A DNA stretch of 64,000 nucleotides from Phycisphaerales bacterium (GTDB lineage: Bacteria; Planctomycetota; Phycisphaerae; Phycisphaerales; UBA1924), in contig JADJMV010000006.1 of assembly GCA_016709445.1 (NCBI GenBank), forward strand, positions 402,513 through 466,512, in the 5' to 3' direction. Numbering within the stretch: position 1 is the first letter of the stretch; each line of letters starts with the position of its first letter. The translations under genes and the position numbers were made by a program. This document shows, piece by piece, positions 19,616-29,813 of this stretch. The notes under the pieces are model-generated. The model had not been told where the DNA came from. It ran no database searches and saw nothing but the letters and a program-made list of their open reading frames with translations.

Positions 19616-22439
19616 ATGCGCGCCCGGGAACTCGAACTGCTCCGGCGATGGTCTGTCCGCACGGACCCCGAAGACCGGGGCCTCGCAGAAGCCTGGTATC
19701 GGGAACGCCCGCGTGATGGGTGGATCGGCGCGCGGACCGACCAGCCCTGGCAGATCGCGCTGGGACACGACCATCACGGCGTGAGCTGGTACCACCGTCG
19801 TGCGCGCCTCCCCGCGAGGTGGCTCGAGCCGGGGGCAGGGTCTGGCTGCGGTTCGGTGCGGCGGCGACCGACTGCCGCGTGTGGGTGAACGGTCGAGCGG
19901 TGGGGGAGCATGTCGGGGACTACCTCCCCTTCGACCTGGACGTCACCGAGGCGTTGGGCGGGCAGGAACGGTGCGACATCGTCTGCCGAGTGGACGAGCT
20001 CAAGGGGAGTCCGCCCGCGGTGGTGGGGCGTGATCCCTGGAACGGCCACATCACGAAGGGCTTCCACGACGTGCTCAGCCTCCAGCACGGAGGGATCTGG
20101 TGCGGCGTCACGGCACGGGAGACCGGGCCCGTCGCGATCGAGCCGGACGGGTTGGCGGCGCGTGCCGATGCGGCCACCGGCGAGGTCGTGGTGCTGCTCG
20201 ACCTGCACCCGCACGAGTCGGGAGGCTCGGCGGAGGTGGTGCTGGTCGAGCCCGGGACCGGGAGCCAGCAGCGTGCCAGGGCGGCGATCGAGCCCGGCCA
20301 ACGCCGGGTCGAGCTTCGATTCACGGCGCCGTCCGTCCACCCCTGGAGCCCGGAAGAGCCGACACTTGGGGCGGTCCACGCCTCCGTGTGGGCGCCGGGA
20401 CGGCACGCGCGCGACGAGGCCACCGCCCGGTTCGCGTTCCGCTCCGTCCAGGTCGGGGGGGCCGACAACCGACGGATCCTGCTCAACGGGCGCCCGCTCC
20501 TGCTCCGCGGCATGCTCGAGTGGGAGGTGGAGCACGAGCACATCGCGCCGTCGCCGACCCGCGAGGAACTCCTCGTACGATTCCGGGAGCTCCGAGAGCG
20601 GGGCTTCAACTGTGTCTGTCTGTGCATGGTGTATCCGCCGGAGCACTACTACGACGTCGCGGACGAGACAGGGATGCTGCTCTGGCAGATCCACCCCGTC
20701 TGGAAGTCGTCGATGGCCCCCCGGCCATGCCCGAGTACCGACGGCTGTTCGAAGGGTTCTTCCGGCGCGACCGGCGGCATCCCTCGGTGTTCCTGGTCAG
20801 CGCCACATGTGAGCACGAGCGATTCGATGTCGAGCTTGGGCGTTGGTGGTGGGCAAGGGGGCGCGAGGAGCTGCCGCACAACCTGCTCCAGGTCCAGACC
20901 GGTTTCCTCCAGTGGAGCGACACCGAACGCATGGATCTCTGGGATGAGCACACCTACGACAATTCGGGGCGATGGGTGTGCTACATGGACGATCTGGCCG
21001 CGTTCTTTGCGGAGAATCCGCCGCGTCCGTTCGTGATGGGCGAGACCATCATCGGCACATCGTGGCCGGATACCAACGCCCTGTTGGAACGCCTCGGGGA
21101 CGAGCGGCCGTGGTGGGCGCCCAAGGGCCTCGACGGCTTTGCGGAGTTCGAGGGGCTGCTCCAAGCCCGCTTCGGCGCCCCGGCCCTCGAACGCCTCAAG
21201 CATGCGGGCGACGCGTTCAACCTGGGCCAGCGCAAGCTGCAGTGTGAGGTCCTCCGCTGGCGGGCCCACAACGCCGGATGGGTGATGAACCACCAGCGGG
21301 ATGTGTTGAGTTGCCAGTGCGGCTTCCAGGACGACCTCGGGCGGTGGCGGTTCAGCCCCGAGCAGCTCCGGCCCTTCCTCGCCGACCGCACGCTGCTGCT
21401 CCGAACTCCCGGCTTCGCCGCGGGCGTCAACGCCGGCGAGCGCCTCGGGCTGGAGGTGGCGGTCAGCAACTTTGCCCCGGGCGATTTCGTCGGCTCCTTG
21501 GGTTTCGGGGGCACGCTCGAAACCGGCCAGAGCTCCGTGGAGTTGCCGACTTCGGTGCATGCATTGTCTGCGCCCATGGGCGAGGTCGCGTCCGCGGATA
21601 TCGAGGTCGAGTTGCCGCCGGCGACGCAGCCGTTGCTCTGCCGGTTCCGGGCCGAGGCGAAGGGCGCCGAACCGAACGAGTGGCGTGTATGGGCCTTCCC
21701 CGCCCCGCCGGAATCGCCGGATGGCGTCTACCGCGATGTGGTGGCGCCCTTTACCGACGCGGAGCGCGAGGCTGAATTCGAAGAGAAGCGTTATAGCAGC
21801 GGCTGGGCGCTCGAGTGCAGGACGTGGAGCCCGCGTCTGCCCGACCTGTCGGCGCTCCTGCCCGGTATGCCCGTGTGGCGCAACGCGGAACTCCCGCCCC
21901 GCGTCGACCACCTCACCATCGTCTCCACCCGGCTGACACACAACCTGCTGCTGCACATGGAGCATGGCGGGCGCGTCGTGCTGCTCGCGTCGAAGGCCGC
22001 CGGCGGACCCCCGACGAAGTGGGTGAACTTCTACGGGCAGATCCCCTTCATTGTCGAGTCCGGTGACGGCGATCTCGAGAGTGTGCTCGGCAGGGGAGAG
22101 AGCGCGTGGGTGCTCGACACGCTCGGCCTGGATCTCAACCGCAACAGCTGCCGCGCGGTACCCACACAGGAACTCGGGCTCGCGGGTCTCGTCGAGCCCG
22201 TCGTGCGGCTCGTCTTTACCCACGACAAGGGGACACCCGATGTCTGGGATCAGGTCTTCACCGCCCGGGTGGGTGCGGGCGTGCTGGCCGTTTCGACCCT
22301 CGACCACGACAACCCCGCGGGCCGGTATCTGTTGAGTCGAATCATCGGGTTTGTGGCGAGGGCCGACGCGAGGAAACACATCCGTGCCGCGCTCCCCCTC
22401 GACACCGTGCGTGCCTGGCGGTTCGATCCCAAGTCATGA
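19616..22439 (+). CDS. Glycoside hydrolase family 2-like protein (two frame breaks)
   Basis: The joined product is about 940 residues. It has a GH2 sugar-binding jelly roll (RVWVNGRAVGEHVGDYLPFD), an Ig-like domain (ATARFAFRSVQVGGADNRR) and a TIM barrel with LRERGFNCVCLCMVYPPEHY, DLWDEHTYDNSG and PRPFVMGETIIGTSWP. A long unique C-terminal region follows. The usual acid/base Asn-Glu pair is not obvious; the equivalent segment reads FLVSATCEHERF. The frame changes at a C4 run (19810-19813) and a C6 run (20717-20722), and one added C at each restores a continuous family-like reading. It converges on the 704-residue protein with a 6-base overlap. Confidence 0.8.
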
Positions 22440-24548
22440 GCCGCCCGGGGCCAGCGCGGGGTCGTCGGAGAGAATGTCGATGCCCCGCTGCTCGAAGTCC
22501 GCGGCCGCGTTGAGAAAGTGGGCCGTGATCCAGAAGACGGTCCAGCCCTCGGAATAGCCTCCCCGCATCGTCTCGATCCGATCCATGTCGCCGGACTGGG
22601 CGAAGTTGGTGTGCTGGAGTTGCTCCCCCTGGCTCCCGAAGGGATCGATCATCTGCCCGCACGAACGGTACATGACGATGGCAAGCCGCTTGAGATCATC
22701 ACGGCCGAGCAGCTCGCCCATGCGGTAGATCTCCGGCGTGTACAGCACGCCGTACACATCGAGGTGCTGGTTCTGCACCGAGACGACCGTCCAGCCTCGG
22801 GTCTTGAAACCGTGATCGGCCAGACGGCCAGCCGGTAGCGGGATATCCCACACGCACGTGTAGGTCAGGACCACATCCATCGCGTGCGATGCCCGCTCGA
22901 GCCACCCCGGTTCGCCGGTCATCTCGTAGACCGCGAAGAACGCCTGAAACGCGGCCCATGCGCCCTCCTTGTCCTCGCACTGGGCGTCCAGCGTGCCGCC
23001 CCAGTAGGGCTCGGTCATGTCGAGGTGTCGGGAGGCGTAGTGCTCCGCCGCCTTGATGGCCGCATCACGGAATCGTTCCTCGCCGAAGATCGCGAATGCC
23101 TTGCAGAGCGGAGAAACGAGAAACCCTTCCGCCGTCGAGCGCGGCCGCCACTCCTCGCCGAGGATCCTCGTCGCATGGGCATCGCAGGCCCGGAGGAGGA
23201 AGGCCTCCCAGTTGTCGGTCCGGACACGCCGGTCTTCGCGCCCCGCGAGAATGGCGCGGGCGAAGTTCTCCATCGCCTGACCCTGCGACACGGGGTCACG
23301 ACCGGACCACGAGCCCTGGGCGGGGTCGTAGACGAGCGGGAAACCGCCCCCATCGACCGGAGCGGTCGCGAGAAGATCGAGTGATTTCTGGCATCGGTCA
23401 ATCCATGCCGGCTCGCCCAGCCGGTCCGCCAGCTCGAGGAACGCAAACCCCGGGGCCGCGGCCTGGCCACACCAACCCATGACGTAGAGGTCCTGCGTTG
23501 GGTACATGCGGAACCCCGAGCCTCGCGCGGACTCGTGCCACCTCGACTTCGCGAACGCTGCCTTGGCGCGGATGATCTCGCGGGCCTGGGGCAGCCCGTC
23601 GGTGGAGAATGGCTTCCAGCGATCGATGCAGGTGCGGAGCGGTGTGCGGAAGGCCGAGCCGCGGTCCGCGTCGCCGGACGACTCGAGAAAGAACGTCTTC
23701 TCGATGACGCCGCCGGGCGGGACATCGAGCGAGGCTCCCGGATAGGGGAGCACCCGTCCCTGATTGGCCTTGACCACGCCCCACTGGCCGTTGATCGCCG
23801 TCGGGCCCGAGAGGAGCACCAACTCGGTTGCTTCGGCTCGGCCCAGCACACCAAGCGACCACCACTGGTCGGGCCGGCGTCCGAAGGGGGTCGGTGAGGG
23901 CAGGGTGTGGAGCGCCGCGCCGGTCACGCCCCCTGCGGGGCGGTCCCACTCCAGGCAGGCGAAGGGCATGGGGTAGCGGTGTTCCTCGAAGACGGCCGCC
24001 TCGCCGGGCTCGCCGCGGAAGGCGGCGACGACGCCGGCGCCCGTCGCCACGCCGGAGGGGTTGCCGTCGTAGCAGATCCCCGGAAGAAGGACCCGCGCAC
24101 CCGGGCCGGGGGTCTGCCAGCGCACGCTCAGCGTGATGTTCCGGGCCGCGTGTTCGCCGTTCCAGGTCCAGCGGCGACGGCCCTCGACGCCGTTGCCGGC
24201 GCCGCGGTACGCGTCGCGGATGGTCCAGACGCCCTCGGGGGTCTGCAGTTCGCCGGAGAGCACCAGCCAGTCACCGTTCCGCTGGATGGAGGTGGGACCG
24301 CCATGGATCCAGGCGGTCGGCTGCTCGTCCTCCCATGCCGTCGCGATCGACCAAAGTCCCTCCGGCGGCGAGATCAGGCGGGACTGGCCATCGTCCACGA
24401 GACGGATCAAGCACCCCCCGGCGACGGCGTCGACCACGAGCGAGCCATGGAGGGAATCGATCGTTTCCGGCGCCTGAGGGGTCTGCATCGCCGCGCCCAG
24501 CGCGAGCGGAGCCGCCATCGAGATGCACGCGAACGCCTTTCGATTCAA
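22434..24548 (-). CDS. Exported putative carbohydrate-active protein, unknown family
   Basis: I place the start at a TTG overlapping the stop of the sugar-binding protein gene as TTGA, with a GGAG ribosome site about 9 bases upstream. This yields a signal-peptide-like start (NRKAFACISMAAPLALGAA) and a 704-residue protein. The N-terminal half looks like a beta-sandwich (RNITLSVRWQTPGPGARVLL). The C-terminal half is a run of helices rich in Trp and Tyr, like an (alpha/alpha)6 barrel (LYVMGWCGQAAAPGFAFLEL, YWGGTLDAQCEDKEGAWAAF). I do not recognise a numbered family. Its position at the end of a sugar ABC operon supports a glycan-processing role. Confidence 0.7.
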   Translation of the reverse strand: MNRKAFACISMAAPLALGAAMQTPQAPETIDSLHGSLVVDAVAGGCLIRLVDDGQSRLISPPEGLWSIATAWEDEQPTAWIHGGPTSIQRNGDWLVLSGELQTPEGVWTIRDAYRGAGNGVEGRRRWTWNGEHAARNITLSVRWQTPGPGARVLLPGICYDGNPSGVATGAGVVAAFRGEPGEAAVFEEHRYPMPFACLEWDRPAGGVTGAALHTLPSPTPFGRRPDQWWSLGVLGRAEATELVLLSGPTAINGQWGVVKANQGRVLPYPGASLDVPPGGVIEKTFFLESSGDADRGSAFRTPLRTCIDRWKPFSTDGLPQAREIIRAKAAFAKSRWHESARGSGFRMYPTQDLYVMGWCGQAAAPGFAFLELADRLGEPAWIDRCQKSLDLLATAPVDGGGFPLVYDPAQGSWSGRDPVSQGQAMENFARAILAGREDRRVRTDNWEAFLLRACDAHATRILGEEWRPRSTAEGFLVSPLCKAFAIFGEERFRDAAIKAAEHYASRHLDMTEPYWGGTLDAQCEDKEGAWAAFQAFFAVYEMTGEPGWLERASHAMDVVLTYTCVWDIPLPAGRLADHGFKTRGWTVVSVQNQHLDVYGVLYTPEIYRMGELLGRDDLKRLAIVMYRSCGQMIDPFGSQGEQLQHTNFAQSGDMDRIETMRGGYSEGWTVFWITAHFLNAAADFEQRGIDILSDDPALAPGGS

Positions 24549-26005
24549 GAAGGAGTCTCCGTCCCAGGTCGGATGGCAGGGGGCAAGCCCTTGGCGGCGC
24601 GGTCCTGATCGATGTGCTGATGGACGGACGCGGCGACGGCGTCGAGCGCCTGCTGCGGCGGGGTGGTGTCTGGAGCGCGAAGATAGGCGAGCAACATCGC
24701 CATGATCTCGTCCTCCAGCTTGCGCTGATACAGACTTGTCGGGATGAAGCCCGGCGCCTTCCCAGTTTCCGGGAGCGGGTTGAGCGCGTAGCGCAGCCAG
24801 GCCGCCCGGTCGGGATAGCGTGCGGCGGGCATCGGCGGGACTTCGTACCCGGTACCCCCCTCCTTGGGCACCCCGCTGGTTTGCTTGAACCGGTCCGAAT
24901 TCACGACGTCCAGATTCGCCGGCGGGGCCACCCGGAGTGTGTCCCAGTAGGCCGCGGCCTGGTCGTCCTCGACGAGCCAGCGGATCATCTCCCAGCCGGT
25001 TTCCTTGTGCCTCGCGTGGGCGCTGATGCCCCAGAGGCAGGAGCCGCACAAGATCGCCGGGGCGCGACCGTGGGGCAGCGGGGCGACGGCGAAATCGAGA
25101 TCGGGCGCACCCAACTCGAAGTTGGGGACCATCCACGAACCGTTCATGTACAGGGCGGTCTTCCCATTCTTGAAACGGGAGTCCGGCCCGGTTCCCTGGC
25201 TCAGCCCGAAGTAGGGCGACCAGCTTCCGTCGTCGACGACCAAAGCCCGGAAAAACTCGAGAGTCTCGACACCTGCCGGCGAATTGATGAGCGTGGTAAG
25301 GCCGTCGTCCGACCACTGGCGCCCCCCGGCCTGGGCGAAGAAGCTCATGAATGGCCACTGCCAGATGTCCATGTCGAAGCCGTAGATCTCGACGTTGCCG
25401 GCAGCGTCGCGGCGCGTGAGCCGCCTCGCGGCATCCCGAAGACGGGCCCAATCCCACGTCGCGTCCGGGTAGCCGATCGGGTCGTCCGTGTGCACGGCGT
25501 CGTAGTCATCGATCAGCTCTTTGTTGTAGTACAGCCCGAACTGGGCGCTGTCCTCGGGGAGCGCATAGAGCTTGCCATCGATCCGCAGGGCGTCGAGCAG
25601 CGCCGGCGGGAAGACGTTTAACTGCTCGTCGGTGAGCCCGCCCGGCCCCCCGATGTAGCTGTCCAGCGGCTCGAGCATGCCGCTCTCGACCATTTGGTGG
25701 TAGTCAGTCACCATGACGCGCATGACCTCGGGGCCGGTGCCCGCGGCATGCCAGGTGTTGTACTTCATTCTGATGTCGGCGTGGCGCTGATAGTCAACGC
25801 TGACGCCCGGCGCCACCGCCTCGAACCCCCGCGCGTACCGGTCTTTGAACAGCCGGTCCTCGAAGGGCATTCCCCAAACGGTGAAGATAATCCGCTCGCG
25901 AGCCGCGCCGGCCGGGCCCCGAGCGTGCGGCTTGAGTACCGGCGGGAACACCGCGATCACCGTCCCGACCACCAGGGCGAAGAGCACGATCGCAGAGCTT
26001 CGCAT
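24545..26005 (-). CDS. ABC transporter sugar-binding protein (family 1 type)
   Basis: The 486-residue protein starts with a signal-anchor-like stretch (SAIVLFALVVGTVIAVFPPV) and has the fold markers of extracellular sugar-binding proteins: IIFTVWGMPFEDRLFKDRY, KYNTWHAAGTGPEVMRV, LDALRIDGKLYALPEDSAQF and FKNGKTALYMNGSWMVP. No lipobox cysteine is visible, so it may stay attached through the N-terminal helix. It lies 3 bases after the MalG-like permease and overlaps the next gene by TTGA. Confidence 0.9.
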   Translation of the reverse strand: MRSSAIVLFALVVGTVIAVFPPVLKPHARGPAGAARERIIFTVWGMPFEDRLFKDRYARGFEAVAPGVSVDYQRHADIRMKYNTWHAAGTGPEVMRVMVTDYHQMVESGMLEPLDSYIGGPGGLTDEQLNVFPPALLDALRIDGKLYALPEDSAQFGLYYNKELIDDYDAVHTDDPIGYPDATWDWARLRDAARRLTRRDAAGNVEIYGFDMDIWQWPFMSFFAQAGGRQWSDDGLTTLINSPAGVETLEFFRALVVDDGSWSPYFGLSQGTGPDSRFKNGKTALYMNGSWMVPNFELGAPDLDFAVAPLPHGRAPAILCGSCLWGISAHARHKETGWEMIRWLVEDDQAAAYWDTLRVAPPANLDVVNSDRFKQTSGVPKEGGTGYEVPPMPAARYPDRAAWLRYALNPLPETGKAPGFIPTSLYQRKLEDEIMAMLLAYLRAPDTTPPQQALDAVAASVHQHIDQDRAAKGLPPAIRPGTETPS

Positions 26006-26008
26006 GGG

Positions 26009-26851
26009 CTACTCCTTGACGCCCGTCAGGGCGATCCCGCGCACGAACGCCCGCTGGGTGAGAAAGAAGATCACGATGAGCGGCAGGATCAGGATGGTCG
26101 CGGCCGCCATCGTCACGGGCCAGCTCTGCACATACATCCCCGAGGCGAGGGCGGCGACGGCAAGGGGAAGCGTCTTCTTCTCGAGGCTATCCACGACGAT
26201 CAGGGGCCAGAAGAAGCCGTTCCAGGAGTTCATGAAGCTGAAGATGGCGAGCGCGGTGATGGCCGGCCACGCGATCGGCCGGGCGATGACCCAGAAGAGG
26301 TCCAGGTCGGTCATGCCGTCGATGCGCCCCGCCTCGAGCAACGCGTCCGGCACCGTCGAGATCGCCTGCCGCATGTAGAAGATCCCGAAGCCGCTGGCGA
26401 GGAAGGGCACGATCATCGCCTGCAGGTTGTCGACAAAGCCGAGCGATCGGCAGATCAGGTAGGCGAAGATGAAGAAGCACTGGAGGGGCAGCAGCATCGT
26501 CGCGAGCGTGAGCCCGAACAGGATCCGCTTCCCGGCGAACCGCATCTTCGCGAACGCGTAGCCCGCGAGCGCGTTGTGGGCGACCGCCAGGATCGTGGTC
26601 ACGAGCGCGACGATCACCGAGTTCATGTAGTACTGCTGCAGGTCCGCCGCCCGCACCGCTTCGGCGAAGTTGGACCATTGTGGGTGCGCGGGCAGCAGGT
26701 TCGCGAGCGAGGGCGCCTGCGCCGCCTCTTGATCCGCCTTGAGGCTGGTCAGCACCATCCACGCAAAGGGCACCAGCATCGTGGCCGCGGCGGCGTACAC
26801 CGCCCCGTGGACGGCGAGCCGGAGGGGCAGGGGCGGGCGGCGGGTGCTCAT
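26009..26851 (-). CDS. Carbohydrate ABC transporter permease, MalG-like
   Basis: The 280-residue protein has six predicted membrane helices and the inner-membrane EAA loop that docks the ATPase (LLEAGRIDGMTDLDLFWVIA followed by RPIAWPA). The first helix is followed by WMVLTSLKADQEA, typical of the second permease of sugar importers. It overlaps the upstream permease by ATGA. Confidence 0.93.
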   Translation of the reverse strand: MSTRRPPLPLRLAVHGAVYAAAATMLVPFAWMVLTSLKADQEAAQAPSLANLLPAHPQWSNFAEAVRAADLQQYYMNSVIVALVTTILAVAHNALAGYAFAKMRFAGKRILFGLTLATMLLPLQCFFIFAYLICRSLGFVDNLQAMIVPFLASGFGIFYMRQAISTVPDALLEAGRIDGMTDLDLFWVIARPIAWPAITALAIFSFMNSWNGFFWPLIVVDSLEKKTLPLAVAALASGMYVQSWPVTMAAATILILPLIVIFFLTQRAFVRGIALTGVKE

Positions 26852-27762
26852 GCGCCGCTCCCCGCCGTATCCCGGCGCCGGAACAGGGCAAGCTGCGTGC
26901 CCGTGGCTGCGCCGGTGAGCACGAAGATCACCACGCCGATCGCCGAGGCCAGGCCGAGTTGGCCGTAGGTGAATTGTCTGTAGATGTACAGGTTGAGCAC
27001 GTTGGTGTGGTTGTTCTCCTGCATCGCGGCCCCGGAGCCGGTGACCACGTAGACCAGGTCGAAGATCATGAACGCGCTGATCATCCCGGTCACGGTCAGA
27101 AACGCGGTCATGGGCGCCGCCTGGGGCCAGGTGATGTGGCGGAGCACTTCGAACCGGCTTGCCCCGTCTACCTCCGCCGCCTCGTAGAGCGTCTCGTTGA
27201 TTCCCGCGAGGGCGGCCAGGTAGAGCACGAGGCAGAACCCGATCTTCTGCCAGATCGCGATCACGATGATCCAGAAGAAGGGCCAGTAGCCGTCCTGCAG
27301 CCAGTTCGGCGGGTGTGTCACGCCGATCAGGCCCAGAGCCCAGTTGAGCAGCCCCGCCTGGTCGTCGAGCAGCCAACGCCACACGAAGCCGATCGCCACC
27401 ACCGAGATGATGGTCGGCATGAAGAAGAGCGTGCGGATGATCGCCTTGCCGCGGAACCAGCGGGCGTGCACCGCGACCGCGAAGAGAAAGGCGAGGACCA
27501 CCGCGGGCGGCACCGAGACGACACCGAAGACAACCGTGTTCCGCAGCGCCGGCCAGAACCGAGGGTCACGGACCAACGTCGAGAAATTGCTCAGGCCCAC
27601 GAACGAGGGCGCCCCGTGCCCGTCCCATTGGAACAGGCTCAGCCCGAGGCCGAGCACGGTGGGCGCGAGGGTGAAGATCACGAGGATCGCCAGTGGAAAC
27701 GCGAGGAAGCTGTAGGCAGTCGTGGATCGGCGATCGATCATGCTCGCTGCAGCATATGGCAC
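26848..27762 (-). CDS. Carbohydrate ABC transporter permease, MalF/UgpA-like
   Basis: The 304-residue protein has six hydrophobic helices, GLSNFSTLVRDPRFWPALRN, and the EAA loop LYEAAEVDGASRFEVLRHIT. It is the first permease of the pair. Translation may instead start at the internal ATG at 27741 (MIDRRSTTAYSF), which fits the family length better. It lies 15 bases downstream of the GH172 gene and is followed by MalG-like permease and binding protein, but no ATPase is present in the window. A shared MsmK/MalK-type ATPase encoded elsewhere is expected (inference). Confidence 0.92.
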   Translation of the reverse strand: MPYAAASMIDRRSTTAYSFLAFPLAILVIFTLAPTVLGLGLSLFQWDGHGAPSFVGLSNFSTLVRDPRFWPALRNTVVFGVVSVPPAVVLAFLFAVAVHARWFRGKAIIRTLFFMPTIISVVAIGFVWRWLLDDQAGLLNWALGLIGVTHPPNWLQDGYWPFFWIIVIAIWQKIGFCLVLYLAALAGINETLYEAAEVDGASRFEVLRHITWPQAAPMTAFLTVTGMISAFMIFDLVYVVTGSGAAMQENNHTNVLNLYIYRQFTYGQLGLASAIGVVIFVLTGAATGTQLALFRRRDTAGSGA

Positions 27763-27777
27763 CAGGCGGGGTCCTGT

Positions 27778-28875
27778 TCAGCGGGCGAACCGCTCCTCGA
27801 CGGGCGGGAGCGCCGCCGCCGCGCCCGGCTCGGCGAGGTAATAGAACGCCGTCGAGGCGAGGTCGTCGGTCAGGGGCTGGTATTTGCCGTTGGGCCACCA
27901 GCCCAGCGCCTGCACCGTGACCCGCAGATCGGTCACGAACCGCACCGGGTCCGGCAGGTGCCAGCGGTAGAGCCCGTGGCTGGGAATGCGCGGGCCGGAC
28001 TTGGGCGTCGAGTCGTAGACCGCCTGGGGATAGCCGAGATATGGCGTCGTGTAGGTCGTGGGACGGAGGTCCCGCTCGTGATCCATCACGAAGCCCCACG
28101 CGCCCCCGAAATAGTCCTCGGTGCCGGTCCCGCAGATGGTGGGGGCGTCTTCGGCGTCGCCGTCGATGAAGAACTTCACCTCCCCCTCACCCCACCAGCC
28201 GTTCGAGAGTTGGTTCCAGACCAGGTACGTGCCCGCGTAGTGGCCGCGTCCCGAGACCTTGTCCAGGATCACGTGCTCGGGGTGCTCGCGGGTGGTGAGC
28301 GACCGAGACCAGCTCGCATGCAAGTACGCGGCCTCGGGGCCGACTTCCTCGAGGCTGTAGGTGATCTGGTAGAAGACCTCTGGGATCGTCTTCGGCCCGT
28401 CGTTCCGGATCGTGAGCTTGAAACGCTTTCGGAATGGCATGGGCCAGTAGCTGTTCATGCCCCCCTTGGGGTTGACCGCGATGGGCTCACTGGCGATCAG
28501 GGCCCGGCCGTCGATCCCATTGGCGAAGAAGTCCCCCAGCGGCGTCCGGATACTCGGTTCCGGGGCGTCGTCGTAGGTGACCTCCCAGGAAATGAACCGG
28601 TGCACGTCGGCGAGCACCGTGCACCAGATGTGCTGGACGACACCGGGGCCCTCGATATCCGCAAGCACCGCGGTCTGGCCGGGCTCAAGGTGGCGGAGAC
28701 AGGGGCGGACCTTCCAACTTCGCCCTAGGGCTCCCGCCGCCTCGCTGCACCAGGCGTCGTCACCGGGGGCCGCCCCGGCACCGAGTCCCTTCCCGCCCGT
28801 CGGGTTCTCGGCCGAGATCGAGCGCGTCTTCCCGGACCCGAGGCGAGCGATGGAAAGTTGGGTAATACCCTGCAT
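27778..28875 (-). CDS. GH172 (DUF2961) glycoside hydrolase-like protein
   Basis: The 365-residue product carries the DUF2961 blocks: SISAENPTGGKGLGAGAAPG at the start, GPGVVQHIWCTVL, YWPMPFRKRFKLTIRNDG and GTGTEDYFGGAWGF. DUF2961 defines GH172, whose characterised members act on difructose anhydrides and on alpha-D-fructo- or arabinofuranosides. No clear signal peptide is visible, so it may act in the cytoplasm on imported oligosaccharides. It leads the five-gene sugar import run, which makes a furanoside-containing glycan the likely target (inference). Confidence 0.88.
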   Translation of the reverse strand: MQGITQLSIARLGSGKTRSISAENPTGGKGLGAGAAPGDDAWCSEAAGALGRSWKVRPCLRHLEPGQTAVLADIEGPGVVQHIWCTVLADVHRFISWEVTYDDAPEPSIRTPLGDFFANGIDGRALIASEPIAVNPKGGMNSYWPMPFRKRFKLTIRNDGPKTIPEVFYQITYSLEEVGPEAAYLHASWSRSLTTREHPEHVILDKVSGRGHYAGTYLVWNQLSNGWWGEGEVKFFIDGDAEDAPTICGTGTEDYFGGAWGFVMDHERDLRPTTYTTPYLGYPQAVYDSTPKSGPRIPSHGLYRWHLPDPVRFVTDLRVTVQALGWWPNGKYQPLTDDLASTAFYYLAEPGAAAALPPVEERFAR

Positions 28876-28913
28876 GCTTTGCTCCGGCTAATTCCTGAGT
28901 TGGAGGTCGATTT

Positions 28914-28927
28914 TGGCCACCTGGCCA
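28914..28927. promoter_or_regulatory. Candidate operator: two TGGCCA boxes upstream of the sugar operon
   Basis: Two copies of the self-complementary hexamer TGGCCA are separated by two bases, 39 bases upstream of the GH172 start and 64 bases upstream of the divergent pilin-like gene. The near-palindromic layout fits a dimeric repressor site. No regulator gene is adjacent, and hexamers of this composition also arise by chance in GC-rich DNA. Confidence 0.25.
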
Positions 28928-28990
28928 CCTCACGTCCACCCAAATCGGGTAGTATGACTCTACGGACCCACACCGTCCCCGGAGTCTCGT

Positions 28991-29801
28991 TTGCTGCGAG
29001 CCAGACGAAGCCCAGCCCTGCTCACCGCGGGAAGCCTCCCCTGCCGGAAGGCCGCCCGGGGTGGGTTCACGTTGGTCGAGTTGCTTGTCGTGATCGCAAT
29101 TTTGGCGACCCTGATCGCGATTCTGCTCCCGACGCTGAGCTTTAGCGTCGGTGCGGCCCGGAAAGTTCCGGTGCCAGGTTTCTCTCAGGACAATCGGGTT
29201 TGATTTCAGCGTGTTCGCGGACGCGACGCTCCACGGCGATCGGGGCGACGACGCACGCGACCTTGGGGATCGATTCCGCCTTGAGACATTCCAGGAATCG
29301 CAGTATGGGATCGGCGAGTTCTGGCGTTGGGGAGAAACCGAACTCCACACGCTTCCCGATGCGGAGAAGAACGATCCGATGCGCTGCGTTGCCGTGCGCG
29401 GCGAGTTGACACTGCGGCGCGGGGTGGCGTGCCGTTCGGGCGCGATCTCGCCGCCGGAGGCGGTTTCTTACGGCTTCAACGGCCGCCTCGATACGGCGCC
29501 CTACCGAGGGGGAAACCGTTGGATGCGGACCTCGCTCACGACCCAGATCGTCGAGGAGCCGGGCGTGCCGTTGGCGTGGGATGTGGACGGCGCACAAGCC
29601 AAGCGCAACGGCGTGCAGCCGGTGTTCAGCGCGCCCAAGGCCGACGCCAAGTCGGGTCCCTTTGCCGGGGGCCTGTACTGGTTTCCCGCGATGCGGCACA
29701 ACGGGAGCGTCAACGTGCTCTTCGTGGACCAGCACGTGGATTCCACCACGCGCCCTCTCGAAGAGTCCGATTGGCAGTGGTCCTTCTACCCGACGCGGTA
29801 A
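28991..29801 (+). CDS. Type II secretion/pilin-like protein with prepilin leader (frameshift near 29162)
   Basis: A TTG start preceded by GGAG gives a basic leader and the prepilin cleavage motif GGFTLVELLVVIAILATLIA at about residues 24-43. The reading changes frame at AAA (29162-29164); dropping one A continues AARKFRCQVSLRTIGFDFSV. The C-terminal half has MRHNGSVNVLFVDQHVDSTT, like the H-x9-DG block of planctomycete DUF1559 pilin-like proteins. It is 12 bases upstream of a histidine kinase. Confidence 0.78.
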
Positions 29802-29813
29802 CGCCCGGCCGGT

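Noticed and set aside
26848..27762. Missing ABC ATPase taken as a sign of a broken operon
   Set aside because: Many sugar importers of this type rely on a shared ATPase encoded elsewhere, and all other components are intact.
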